Part shown: in pieces, positions 33,197 to 40,865 of the stretch
Layout: every line of letters starts with the position of its first letter
Position numbering within the stretch: position 1 is the first letter of the stretch
From: Cytophagales bacterium
GTDB taxonomy: Bacteria > Bacteroidota > Bacteroidia > Cytophagales > Spirosomataceae
Reading direction: 5' to 3'
DNA: 53,607 nucleotides
Assembly: GCA_013298125.1 (NCBI GenBank)
Contig: JAAFJP010000038.1
Coordinates: 1 to 53,607 of the forward strand
Notes under the pieces: model-generated
The model's database searches: none
The model's input: only the letters and a program-made list of their open reading frames with translations
What the model was told of the DNA's origin: nothing
Position numbers and translations under genes: made by a program

Positions 33197-33367
33197 ATGA
33201 GTAATTATAAAACATTACCCAAAGTTTCAAAATCAGATTATGAAATTTCGGAAGAACTAAATATAGATAAGTATAAACTCACAGAAGAATCTCGAGAATT
33301 CAGAGATAAAATTGTTGATTTTGTAACGAAGCAAAAACTAAATCATAAAAATTTGGTGAGCGTTTAA
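33197..33367 (+). CDS. 56-residue hypothetical protein, copy A
   Basis: Starts MSNYKTLPKVSKSDYEI and ends KLNHKNLVSV. The peptide is charged (ELNIDKYKLTEESREFRDKI) and probably helical, without signal peptide. Near-identical to the ORF at 34607-34777. Here the DUF6934 partner is missing: only the last 18 bases of that gene's end (AATTTCACAAAAGCATGA) are kept. Preservation of the frame in both copies suggests it is or recently was translated. The function is unknown. Confidence 0.6.
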   Translation: MSNYKTLPKVSKSDYEISEELNIDKYKLTEESREFRDKIVDFVTKQKLNHKNLVSV

Positions 33368-33390
33368 AATCCAGTCAGAAAATCATTTCC

Positions 33391-33430
33391 AAAGCCAAGT
33401 TTACCTACAAAAATAGGTCAGCTTGGCTTT
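33391..33430 (+). terminator. Hairpin after the 56-residue ORF, copy A
   Basis: AAAGCCAAG (33391-33399) pairs with CTTGGCTTT (33422-33430). The U-tract is weak. Confidence 0.45.
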
Positions 33431-33513
33431 ATTGGTTTATAAAAAGAATCTCTCTATTTTTGTCTCTCTCAGGTATAGAAAACGAACATCATTTTATATA
33501 AAAAAGAATTGAT

Positions 33514-33774
33514 ATGAAAATAGTCATTATAATCGTCTTATTCCTCGTTTTGATAGCAGGATGTTTTTGGTTTGCTTTACGTAGTGTTACCGAAGATGTT
33601 TCAGACAAAGCTCCCTATGCTGAAATGCTAAATCATAGTGTGCTTACCACGAAAGAAATGGTGTTGGCAAAAAACTTACCTGAATTTATTTCCTCGGCTG
33701 GTAGAACCACTCCGTCCCCGTGGCTGTGTCTCCCGACCAGCCAACTTGCGTCAGCAACACAAGTATTTGATTAA
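33514..33774 (+). pseudogene. Truncated lipoprotein gene, copy A
   Basis: The first 58 codons match the intact gene at 34924-35421 (MKIVIIIVLFLVLIAGCFWF; lipobox LIAGC). After NLPEF the sequence changes into a repeat element, and the frame runs on for 28 unrelated codons (SSAGRTTPSPWLC...) to a stop. It is therefore a 3'-truncated duplicate, probably non-functional. Confidence 0.8.
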
Positions 33775-33854
33775 CAAGACATTAAGGGTTATTTTAAATT
33801 GGTGAGTTGCTGTCGCACGATGGCTGGTCGGGAGACACAGCCACGGGGACGGAG
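33710..33854. repeat. 34-bp perfect inverted repeat replacing the end of the lipoprotein copy
   Basis: The 34-base arms at 33710-33743 (CTCCGTCCCCGTGGCTGTGT...) and 33821-33854 are exact reverse complements. Pairing continues inward imperfectly (GCGTCAGCAAC against GTTGCTGTCGC). The arms are strikingly GC-rich against the local background, which suggests a mobile or otherwise acquired repeat. Confidence 0.8.
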
Positions 33855-33856
33855 AT

Positions 33857-34080
33857 ATTAAAGGATATTTAAAAGCCTTTGCTTACGGGCTTTGTCATTG
33901 CGAGGCACGAGGCAATCTGTTGGAATGATGAAAGGGTATTTGAAAACCTCTGCCCGTAAGCTGACAGATTGCTTCGCTATGCTCGCAATGACAATGCCGA
34001 TATTTTTTATCTCACTCGTTGTTGGAATGATGAAAGGATATTTAAAAACCTTTGCCTACGGGCTTTGTCATTGCGAGGAA
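33857..34080. repeat. Composite repeat, copy 2
   Basis: Same order of units as 32173-32406, including GTCATTGCGAGGCACGAGGC ... GCTTCGCTATGCTCGCAATG. It separates the truncated lipoprotein copy from the DUF6934 gene. A further fragment of the GGAATGA...GGGTATTTGA unit is at 35518-35545. Confidence 0.75.
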
Positions 34081-34123
34081 CTGAGCAGAGTTTTGCAAAC
34101 CTATATTCAAATTAATTTTTCAT

Positions 34124-34131
34124 TATATTTG
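34124..34131 (+). promoter_or_regulatory. Possible -7 box of the DUF6934 gene
   Basis: TATATTTG, 40 bases before the ATG. Same octamer and same position relative to the composite repeat as at 32454-32461. Confidence 0.45.
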
Positions 34132-34170
34132 TAGCTGATTATTAAATTACAAGCCACTTTTATCAACTAA

Positions 34171-34614
34171 ATGGAAAAACCATCTTATCATTTTAAAGTT
34201 TCACCAGATGCGTTAGTGTATGAATTCGATAGTGTCAGCTCTGAAAAAACAATCAGAAAAATAGTTATCTATGAACCATTGAAAGACGAACTTTATCATT
34301 TTGGTTTCGGAGATTTGACACCAAATGGAGATATTGATTACAAAGCCAATAGTAAAAATCAAGACATGGATAAGGTCTTAATGACCGTGGTTAAAACTAT
34401 GTTTTTGTTTTTTGAAAATTACCCAGATAAACAATTAGTTTTTGGAGGAAGTACAGAAATTAGGTCAAGGTGGTATCGTCAAATCATTACTAAATTCATC
34501 GAAAATATTGAACTATACTTTGAGGTTCAAGGTTTTACAACCGATGGTGAACAAGAGCCATTTAGAGAAAATAGAGATTATTACGCATTTTTAATTTCAC
34601 AAAAGCATGAATAA
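34171..34614 (+). CDS. DUF6934-family protein
   Basis: A 147-residue soluble protein. It fits the pattern I associate with the Bacteroidota family DUF6934: YEFDSVSSEKTIRKIVIY, the FGFGD block, KNQDMDKVLMTVVKTMF, GSTEIRSRWYR and a terminal YYAFLISQK. No catalytic motif is evident and the family has no known function. The stop codon overlaps the downstream 56-residue ORF by 8 bases (ATGAATAA), so the two are translationally coupled and may act together, in the manner of small two-gene modules. Confidence 0.75.
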   Translation: MEKPSYHFKVSPDALVYEFDSVSSEKTIRKIVIYEPLKDELYHFGFGDLTPNGDIDYKANSKNQDMDKVLMTVVKTMFLFFENYPDKQLVFGGSTEIRSRWYRQIITKFIENIELYFEVQGFTTDGEQEPFRENRDYYAFLISQKHE

Positions 34615-34777
34615 ATATAAAATATTACCCAAAGTTTCAAAATCAGATTATGAAATTTCGGAAGAACTAAATATAGATAAGTATAAACTCACAGAAGAAT
34701 CTCGTGAATTCAGAGATAAAATTGTTGATTTTATAACGAAGCAAAAACTAAATCATAAAAATTTGGTGAGCGTTTAA
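34607..34777 (+). CDS. 56-residue hypothetical protein, copy B
   Basis: Starts MNKYKILPKVSKSDYEI, ends KLNHKNLVSV, and overlaps the end of the DUF6934 gene by 8 bases. It is predicted helical and highly charged. Coupling to DUF6934 suggests a partner protein (for example an antitoxin-like binder), but this is inference from arrangement only. The second copy at 33197 lacks the DUF6934 gene. Confidence 0.65.
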   Translation: MNKYKILPKVSKSDYEISEELNIDKYKLTEESREFRDKIVDFITKQKLNHKNLVSV

Positions 34778-34800
34778 AATCCAGTCAGAAAATCATTCCC

Positions 34801-34840
34801 AAAGCCAAATTTACCAGCAAAAATAGGTCAGCTTGGCTTT
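34801..34840 (+). terminator. Hairpin after the 56-residue ORF, copy B
   Basis: AAAGCCAA and TTGGCTTT form the stem; in this copy one base pair is changed relative to copy A. Confidence 0.4.
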
Positions 34841-34923
34841 GTTGGTTTATAAAAAGAATCTCTCTATTTTTGTCTCTCTCAGGTGTAGAAAGCGAACATT
34901 ATTTTAGTTAGAAAAGAATTGAT

Positions 34924-35421
34924 ATGAAAATAGTCATTATAATCGTCTTATTCCTCGTTTTGATAGCAGGATGTTTTTGGTTTGCTTTACGTAGTGTTAC
35001 CGAAGATATTTCAGACAAAGCTCCCTATGCTGAAATGCTAAATGATAGTGTGCTTACCTCGAAAGAAATGGTGTTGGCAAAAAACTTACCTGAATTTAAA
35101 GTAAAAGAGCAAATTTTCATTTCTGAGGATACTGCCCTATTTGAAGGCGTTGAAAAAATAGCCCCATTACCAGTGAATACCACAGTGAGATTCTCAAAGG
35201 CATTTGAGCATACTGGAGGCACTTCGGGAATTACAAGTATTTTGTTAATAGGTTTAGTAAGAGCAAATAATAAGGATTATGAAATAGAGTACCGAATCTC
35301 AATTCCTAATTACGATTTTAATGTAGAGAAAGATAGCAAGGAGTTTCAAGTGGAAAATGAAAGAAAATTCAAAGAGCTTTTTTCTATTTCGCCCGTTAAT
35401 AAAATCCCCCCATCATCGTAA
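34924..35421 (+). CDS. Hypothetical lipoprotein
   Basis: A 165-residue protein. Residues 1-17 are a lipoprotein signal (MKIVIIIVLFLVLIAGC; lipobox LIAGC, Cys17). The mature part contains VKEQIFISEDTALFEGVEKI and a beta-rich section ending EYRISIPNYDFNVEKDSKEF. I do not recognise the family. The truncated duplicate is at 33514. A terminator follows. It is 147 bases after the 56-residue ORF, with a hairpin between, so it is probably a separate unit. Confidence 0.7.
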   Translation: MKIVIIIVLFLVLIAGCFWFALRSVTEDISDKAPYAEMLNDSVLTSKEMVLAKNLPEFKVKEQIFISEDTALFEGVEKIAPLPVNTTVRFSKAFEHTGGTSGITSILLIGLVRANNKDYEIEYRISIPNYDFNVEKDSKEFQVENERKFKELFSISPVNKIPPSS

Positions 35422-35477
35422 TTGAGCATATCTTAGGGAAGTACCCACAGGAAAGATTGATAATTCTGGAAATATCC

Positions 35478-35511
35478 AAAAGGTCGTTGAAATAAATCAA
35501 CGACCTTTTTT
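35478..35511 (+). terminator. Terminator after the lipoprotein gene
   Basis: AAAGGTCGTTGA pairs with TCAACGACCTTT around a 6-base loop, followed by a T run. Confidence 0.8.
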
Positions 35512-35678
35512 GATGGATTGAATGAGAGGGTATTTGACAGCCTTTTTCAAAAATTTTCAAAAAAAAGTTTTTCTTGCCCTATGACAAGATTTCTCATTTA
35601 CGATTACCCCAACTTTGTAGTGTCATAAGTGACAAGAGTAATCTAAATGAAAAAATCAAAACTTAAAATTTTAACAAA

Positions 35679-36230
35679 ATGGAAAAGGCTGTATCAACAA
35701 TGCTTGAAAACTTGAAAGAAAAAACTGGTTATTCTTTCGCAGAATGGAAATCTATCATTTCAAATCAAGGTCTTACAAAACACGGAGAAATCGTTAAATT
35801 TCTCAAAGAAACTCATGGAATCACACACGGATATGCTTCTGAAATCGCTCTAAAAGTATTGGGGTCTGATGCTGACTCTTCAAATGATACCAATGAATTC
35901 ATCGTGAGTCAATATAAAGGCAAGGAACATTTGAAAGCATTTTATGATAAACTGATTGCAGAAGTGCAAAACTTTGGCGGTGAGTTCGAGATTGCACCCA
36001 AGAAAACCTACGTTAGTTTGAGACGCAAAAAGCAATTCATCATTCTGAATCCTGCCTCAAAAACAAGATTTGAGATAGGTTTTAACCTAAAAGGTGTAGA
36101 AGCTACTGGCAAATTGGAAGCTGAAAAACCAGACGGTATTTGTTCTCACAAAATCAATCTTGCGGATATTAATGAAATTGACCAAGAAGTCATTAGCTGG
36201 ATTAAAATGGCATTTGAGAAAGCGGTTTAG
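35679..36230 (+). CDS. DUF4287/DUF5655 protein
   Basis: A 183-residue soluble protein. The N-terminal 60 residues (LKEKTGYSFAEWKSIISNQG ... THGYASEIALKVLG) fit the DUF4287 domain. The C-terminal 100 (YKGKEHLKAFYDKLIAEV, PKKTYVSLRRKKQFIIL, FEIGFNLKG) fit DUF5655, which is often seen as a small stand-alone or transport-associated domain. The function is unknown. It has its own terminator at 36251-36287. Confidence 0.82.
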   Translation: MEKAVSTMLENLKEKTGYSFAEWKSIISNQGLTKHGEIVKFLKETHGITHGYASEIALKVLGSDADSSNDTNEFIVSQYKGKEHLKAFYDKLIAEVQNFGGEFEIAPKKTYVSLRRKKQFIILNPASKTRFEIGFNLKGVEATGKLEAEKPDGICSHKINLADINEIDQEVISWIKMAFEKAV

Positions 36231-36250
36231 TGTCTTCTTTGTATAACAAA

Positions 36251-36287
36251 AAAATGCTTGATTCTCTATTCGAGAATCAAGCATTTT
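36251..36287 (+). terminator. Terminator after the DUF4287/DUF5655 gene
   Basis: AAAATGCTTGATTCTC pairs perfectly with GAGAATCAAGCATTTT around a 5-base loop. Confidence 0.75.
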
Positions 36288-36745
36288 GTGCTGTTGTTGA
36301 TCTTCCTTTTGAGAAATAAAAACCAGCCATTGGGTCATAAATTTTTCCTGATACGCTGTCTTGGGGCTTTTCGCTGACATCTCCTTAATAGAGTATTTTA
36401 TTCCACTCCTTCAAAATTCTTCAAATAGCTGTTTTGGTAACATTGGAAAACCTGTGATTTCAAACAGCGTTTATCTATAAGGAACTCAACCTAAATAACT
36501 TGTCCAACTATGAATAATTCTTTTAACCCTACTCTTAGGTAAAAAAACTTAGTATAACGCTGTTATACGTCAGTCTTTCATCTTGATTAGGTCTAAAATA
36601 ACCATCCCAACTTGAACAACTTATTTCGGTTGCGTTCCTAAGAAGTGTAGTGGAATAATTAATTAGAAATAAAACCACTAAACCGAACAGAAATTAGACC
36701 AAAATTGATAATATTTGGAACAATTAATTAAATGCCCTTTCAATC
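36288..36745. other. Gene-free spacer before the sialate esterase gene
   Basis: About 460 bases without a supported gene. TTATTCCACT near 36393 and AGTGGAATAA near 36650 are inverted with respect to each other and could be the ends of a decayed element, but no target duplication is seen. No clear promoter. Confidence 0.35.
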
Positions 36746-38716
36746 ATGAAAAAAATTCTCCTTTTTTTACTTATTTCTTTTCAATCGTTATCACAAAATG
36801 GGGCTAATTCCAGCTTAAAATTAGCTCGTTTATTCAGTAATCATCTTGTTTTTCAAAGAGACAAACCCATTAAAATTTGGGGTTGGGCAAAGCCTTCTGA
36901 ACGAGTAGAAGTGTCTCTTTTAACTAATAGAAATGCCGTTACTGCTAATTCAGAAGGGAAATGGATGGTTGAGTTACCTGCCATGCCTGCGGGAGGACCT
37001 TATGAAGTACTTGTAAAAACAAAAGGTCAAGAAGTAAAAATTCAAGATGTTTTGATTGGCGAAGTATGGTTATGCTCTGGGCAATCAAATATGGAGTGGC
37101 GTGTTAAGCAAGTGGATAATGCTAAAAAGGAAATATCGGAAGCAAATTATCCAATGATTCGACATTTTGAAGTTGCCCACGAATTAGAATTTGAACCTCA
37201 AAGCGACTTAAAATCAGGCGATTGGAAAGTTTGCAGCCCTCAAACTGTTGAAGAATTTACGGCGGTTGGCTATTTCTTTGCTCGTGAATTAAGTAAGAAA
37301 TTGAACGTTCCAGTGGGGCTGATTCATAGCTCCTGGGGTGGCTCACAGGTGGAAGGGTGGATTAGTAAAAAAGCCATGCAGGAGTCGGATGTGCTGAATT
37401 ATTATCCTCAAATTATGCCTAAAAATTGGGAGGAAGACGAAAAAAAATGGAAAGATAATCTGGTTCAGAAAGTTTATGGAGATAAAAAATATGATGTCAA
37501 AAATATTAATCCGTCGGAGTACTTGAAAGAGGGTTATGATTTTAGTAAATGGACTAAGGTGGACTTTGGTTATTCTTTTGACTGGCAAGGCATTTGGGGA
37601 TTTCGTGGGAGTTATTATTTGCAAAGAAATATCGAAATTCCACAGGCAATAGTAGAAGTGGAAACTGTTTTTAATTTTGGGAAAAATAACAGTAAGATGG
37701 AGCTATTCGTTAATGGGAAGCCCATTTTTATAGGAAAAAAAGAGAATAAAATCTCAATAAAAATTCCTCAAAACACGTGGAGAAAAGGTCGAAATTCAGT
37801 TATTGTGAAAATAGGAGTAACTTCTGAACCCTCTTGGTTTGGGGCTGGGATAAACGGTGACGGTAATGATTTTTACATTGAAACTTCAAATGGGAATATT
37901 ACTACAAATGATCAAAAATGGGTGATGTGTCCCGCTTGGGAAGAGCCTTACCACTTTGCTCATTTGATGAATAATGTAGGCACAACCCTCTACAATACCA
38001 TGATTGCCCCGCTTATCCCTTACGGAATCCAAGGAGCGATTTGGTATCAGGGTGAATCAAACGCCGACAGAGCCTATCAATATCGTAAATCTTTTCCACT
38101 GATGATTCAAAATTGGCGTAAAGATTGGAAAGACGATTTTGCTTTTCACTTTGTCCAATTATCAAGTTATGGACAAAACCAAAGTAGTAATAATGGAAGT
38201 TATTGGGCTGAACTCCGAGAAGCACAAAATATGACGCTGAGTTTACCTAAAACGGGTATTGCCATAACAACTGACATCGGAAATCCTGATGATATTCATC
38301 CAACTAATAAACAAGATGTTGGGAAAAGATTAGCTCTGAGTGCTTTGAAAAGAACTTATAATCAATCACTTACCATTGTGAGTCCGATGTATAAAGAAGT
38401 GAAATTTGAAGGGAGTAAAGCGATTATTAGTTTTGAAAATATAGGTTCTGGGCTAAAAGCTAATGACAAATACGATTATTTGAAAGGCTTTGAAATAGCG
38501 GGAGAAGATAAGAAATTCTATTATGCCCAAGCTCAAATAATTGATAATAAAGTTGTTGTCTTTCATGCAAGCGTACCTAAACCTACATCTGTTCGTTATG
38601 CTTGGGCAAATGCACCTGTGGATGCAAATTTATTCAATCAGGAGGGTTTACCAGCCTCTCCATTTCGTACGGATGCTTGGGAAGGAATTACTGTGAAGAA
38701 TCAATATGAGCGTTAG
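36746..38716 (+). CDS. Sialate O-acetylesterase
   Basis: A 656-residue exported esterase (signal peptide 1-16, MKKILLFLLISFQSLS). It removes acetyl groups from sialic acids or similar sugars. The SGNH-type nucleophile is Ser114 in SGQSNMEW (111-118). The second block GAIWYQGESNADRAYQYR (about 430-447) and DIGNPDDIHPTNK near 510, with the catalytic Asp and His, complete the SASA domain. A central beta insertion (about 255-380) with WGFRGSYYLQR and VFNFG is the jelly-roll often found in this family. The gene may form a unit with the acetyltransferase 41 bases downstream. Confidence 0.92.
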   Translation: MKKILLFLLISFQSLSQNGANSSLKLARLFSNHLVFQRDKPIKIWGWAKPSERVEVSLLTNRNAVTANSEGKWMVELPAMPAGGPYEVLVKTKGQEVKIQDVLIGEVWLCSGQSNMEWRVKQVDNAKKEISEANYPMIRHFEVAHELEFEPQSDLKSGDWKVCSPQTVEEFTAVGYFFARELSKKLNVPVGLIHSSWGGSQVEGWISKKAMQESDVLNYYPQIMPKNWEEDEKKWKDNLVQKVYGDKKYDVKNINPSEYLKEGYDFSKWTKVDFGYSFDWQGIWGFRGSYYLQRNIEIPQAIVEVETVFNFGKNNSKMELFVNGKPIFIGKKENKISIKIPQNTWRKGRNSVIVKIGVTSEPSWFGAGINGDGNDFYIETSNGNITTNDQKWVMCPAWEEPYHFAHLMNNVGTTLYNTMIAPLIPYGIQGAIWYQGESNADRAYQYRKSFPLMIQNWRKDWKDDFAFHFVQLSSYGQNQSSNNGSYWAELREAQNMTLSLPKTGIAITTDIGNPDDIHPTNKQDVGKRLALSALKRTYNQSLTIVSPMYKEVKFEGSKAIISFENIGSGLKANDKYDYLKGFEIAGEDKKFYYAQAQIIDNKVVVFHASVPKPTSVRYAWANAPVDANLFNQEGLPASPFRTDAWEGITVKNQYER

Positions 38717-38757
38717 GGAAAGGGGTAAAAAGAGATAAACCAATTATTTTAAGATTT

Positions 38758-39312
38758 ATGACAGAACACAATTTAGTCTTTCAAATTGCTGAGTTAAAAG
38801 ACACAGATAGTTTTCTTGAACTTCAAGCGAAATATTTAGTAACAAATTTGACCGAAGAACAGAAAAAAGATGGCTTCGTAACAACGCCATTTTCAGTTGA
38901 ACAACTGACAGAAATTATTGGGAATGAAGGTTTGTTTTTGGCTAAAAAAGAAGAAAAGGTCGTAGCATATGCCTTTGCGGGTACTTGGGAATATTTTTCG
39001 CAATGGAGAATCATTGAACAAATGGGAGAAATGTTACCCTTAATTTTTGATAATCAGACAATTACCCGTGAAAACAGCTTTCAATACGGACCTATTTGTA
39101 TTGATATAGAATTTAGAGGGACAGGTTTGATTAATCAACTCTTTGGTTTTATGAAAGAGAATATGGTCAAAAAATATCCTATCAGCGTAACTTTTATCAA
39201 CAAAATAAACGAGCGTTCTCGAAAAGCTCATGTTGAAAAATTAGGTTGGAAAATCGTAAGAGACTTTCAATTTAATGGAAATAATTATTACTTTTTGATG
39301 CTTGAAATGTAA
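38758..39312 (+). CDS. GNAT-family N-acetyltransferase
   Basis: A 184-residue protein with the GNAT layout: an N-terminal DTDSFLELQ helix region, KKEEKVVAYAFAG as strand 4, and the acetyl-CoA-binding motif A at YGPICIDIEFRGTGLINQL (R-G-T-G variant of Q/R-x-x-G-x-G/A). The C-terminal VEKLGWKIVRDFQFNGN is the usual ending. The acceptor is unknown. It follows the sialate esterase gene by 41 bases on the same strand. Confidence 0.83.
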   Translation: MTEHNLVFQIAELKDTDSFLELQAKYLVTNLTEEQKKDGFVTTPFSVEQLTEIIGNEGLFLAKKEEKVVAYAFAGTWEYFSQWRIIEQMGEMLPLIFDNQTITRENSFQYGPICIDIEFRGTGLINQLFGFMKENMVKKYPISVTFINKINERSRKAHVEKLGWKIVRDFQFNGNNYYFLMLEM

Positions 39313-39313
39313 A

Positions 39314-39542
39314 GGAATAAAAATAATGGGGTGGGGGTGTGTAAAAAGTATAAAGTTAAAAGTTGAAAGTATTTTCCACCAAATAATATTCTGAAATAGT
39401 CTTCGGAATCTCATTTTGAAGTATATTATTTAGGAATATTCAATTTTACAGAATAATATTTCAGATTAAAACTTTTAACCGAGCGACGGTCGCTCATACA
39501 CTTTAGACTTTTTACACAATCCCACCCTATTATTTTTATTCC
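39314..39542. repeat. Long inverted repeat between convergent genes
   Basis: GGAATAAAAATAATGGGGTG (from 39314) and its reverse complement ending at 39542 (21 of 22 matches) continue into GTGTAAAAAGT..TAAAGT arms, in all about 43 bp with few mismatches. Inside is GAGCGACGGTCGCTC. The right arm overlaps the stop codon of the leftward gene. It may end transcription from both sides, or be an old miniature element. Confidence 0.7.
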
Positions 39543-40819
39543 TCCAAACTCTGTTCATGCTCCAAGTGAATCACCTCCAAACGTCTTCCTTTGATGATTT
39601 TTCTGAATTTGGTATTCGTCATACGATGTTCACGTTCAAATGCAGCATGATAAATAGCTCTAACCATCAATGATAAAACTAATGGAATAGTATCAAAGGA
39701 GTATTGAACTACAAAAACAAGTCCCATTGCAATTAATATGGCTACAAAAATGAAGTAATATCCATACCAGAAATCTCTTGCGGTTTTGTCTTGGGACAAC
39801 CAAAATATGATTGGTAAATGAAAAGGAAAAGCCCAGAGTAAATTCATGTTGTAATTGGTGACACCATGGTCTGTTCCAAACCACAAAAACATCAAGACCC
39901 AACCAACAACTCCAACTAATCCAAACAAGATTTTATCAAATAAATACCCTTTCTGACGTTTTTTCCAATGTCTATAAGTACGGTAAAACGTAAAAATTAG
40001 TAATGCAATAAACCAAAACCGAGGAGTCAATAAAAATAGAGGTTTATCGTCTGTTACCATTACAGGGAATAAATCTTGCGTACTTTTTACAAAATAATAA
40101 ACACGGCGATTTGACATTCTTCTGGCAGCACCCATACTTTTCATTAGATTTTCTGGGATATAACAAGCATCAAATTGAAGAATACGCTTATCGGCTGGTG
40201 TTCCCAAAGCGGCATTCATACCCACTGCCGCCCAATAGTGATGTTTTCTGAGCAAACATTTATTCATCCATTGGCGATACGTACTATCGTTCATAGCGGG
40301 GATATTGTGTAGATGCACGCTATCTGTACACGCTACCATCAAAGCATCACGTATGCGGGTTGAGCAATTATCGGTATAAAATTTATACATATAATTTCTC
40401 GTTTCAGGATTATTATAGGTCTTTTCTAAATTATCATAAATCAATTGTTTTTGGGCAACGGCAAGGCTCATCACTTGCTCTGTCATTTTACGATTATGCT
40501 TTTGATAATATTGCTGAAACACGTTTAAAGGATAATAATCCATTTGATAAGGTAATTGCCCACGAACAAATTTCCAATAAAAATTATCAGTATCATAAGT
40601 ATAACTTCCAAAATTATAGGCTTTATCAATTCCATTAGCAGGGTCATAAATCCACAAAAGGGTATGACCAAAAGCGTCGTTGAGTTCATCGCCAGGGGCA
40701 ACAGTGATGAGGCTGACTTTGGTACTTTCAGAGAGTTTTTGGGCAAAAAGAATCGTATTTGCAAAAAGCAAAAAGACTATAAAGAAAAGTAGTTTCCGAA
40801 TAATATAGAGGTGTTTCAT
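39536..40819 (-). CDS. DUF4105/Lnb-type membrane protein
   Basis: 427 residues from the ATG at 40819 (MKHLYIIRKLLFFIVFLLFA, signal/anchor); an earlier ATG at 40885 would overlap rsmI. The N-terminal periplasmic domain has the DUF4105 hallmarks FGHTLLWIYDP (His) and YKFYTDNCSTRIRDAL (Cys), a thiol-acyltransferase/protease-like pair. The C-terminal half has about four transmembrane helices. A DUF4105 protein has been described as Lnb, the lipoprotein N-acyltransferase of Bacteroides; the same job here is a reasonable inference. It lies just downstream of rsmI. Confidence 0.83.
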   Translation of the reverse strand: MKHLYIIRKLLFFIVFLLFANTILFAQKLSESTKVSLITVAPGDELNDAFGHTLLWIYDPANGIDKAYNFGSYTYDTDNFYWKFVRGQLPYQMDYYPLNVFQQYYQKHNRKMTEQVMSLAVAQKQLIYDNLEKTYNNPETRNYMYKFYTDNCSTRIRDALMVACTDSVHLHNIPAMNDSTYRQWMNKCLLRKHHYWAAVGMNAALGTPADKRILQFDACYIPENLMKSMGAARRMSNRRVYYFVKSTQDLFPVMVTDDKPLFLLTPRFWFIALLIFTFYRTYRHWKKRQKGYLFDKILFGLVGVVGWVLMFLWFGTDHGVTNYNMNLLWAFPFHLPIIFWLSQDKTARDFWYGYYFIFVAILIAMGLVFVVQYSFDTIPLVLSLMVRAIYHAAFEREHRMTNTKFRKIIKGRRLEVIHLEHEQSLEE

Positions 40820-40865
40820 ATTCGTATTTGGCTTTGTGTTTTTTTGAATCCTAAAAATAATGATA

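Larger units (their letters stand above)
33183..33688 (+). repeat. 506-bp direct duplication, copy A
   Basis: Collinear with 34593-35098 without insertions or deletions (offset 1410), differing only by scattered substitutions. It contains the 56-residue ORF, a hairpin and the first 58 codons of the lipoprotein gene. It ends abruptly at 33688, where unrelated repeat sequence begins. Confidence 0.85.
34593..35098 (+). repeat. 506-bp direct duplication, copy B
   Basis: The counterpart of 33183-33688, gap-free. This copy keeps the complete DUF6934 gene in front and the complete lipoprotein gene behind, so it is probably the parental arrangement. Confidence 0.85.

Noticed and set aside
33892-34134. 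An 80-codon frame before the DUF6934 gene
   Set aside because: Translation of composite repeat copy 2; no protein character.
36087-36380. A 97-codon minus-strand frame over the DUF4287/DUF5655 gene end
   Set aside because: It crosses that gene's terminator hairpin and its 3' part is antisense to coding sequence; no family resemblance.
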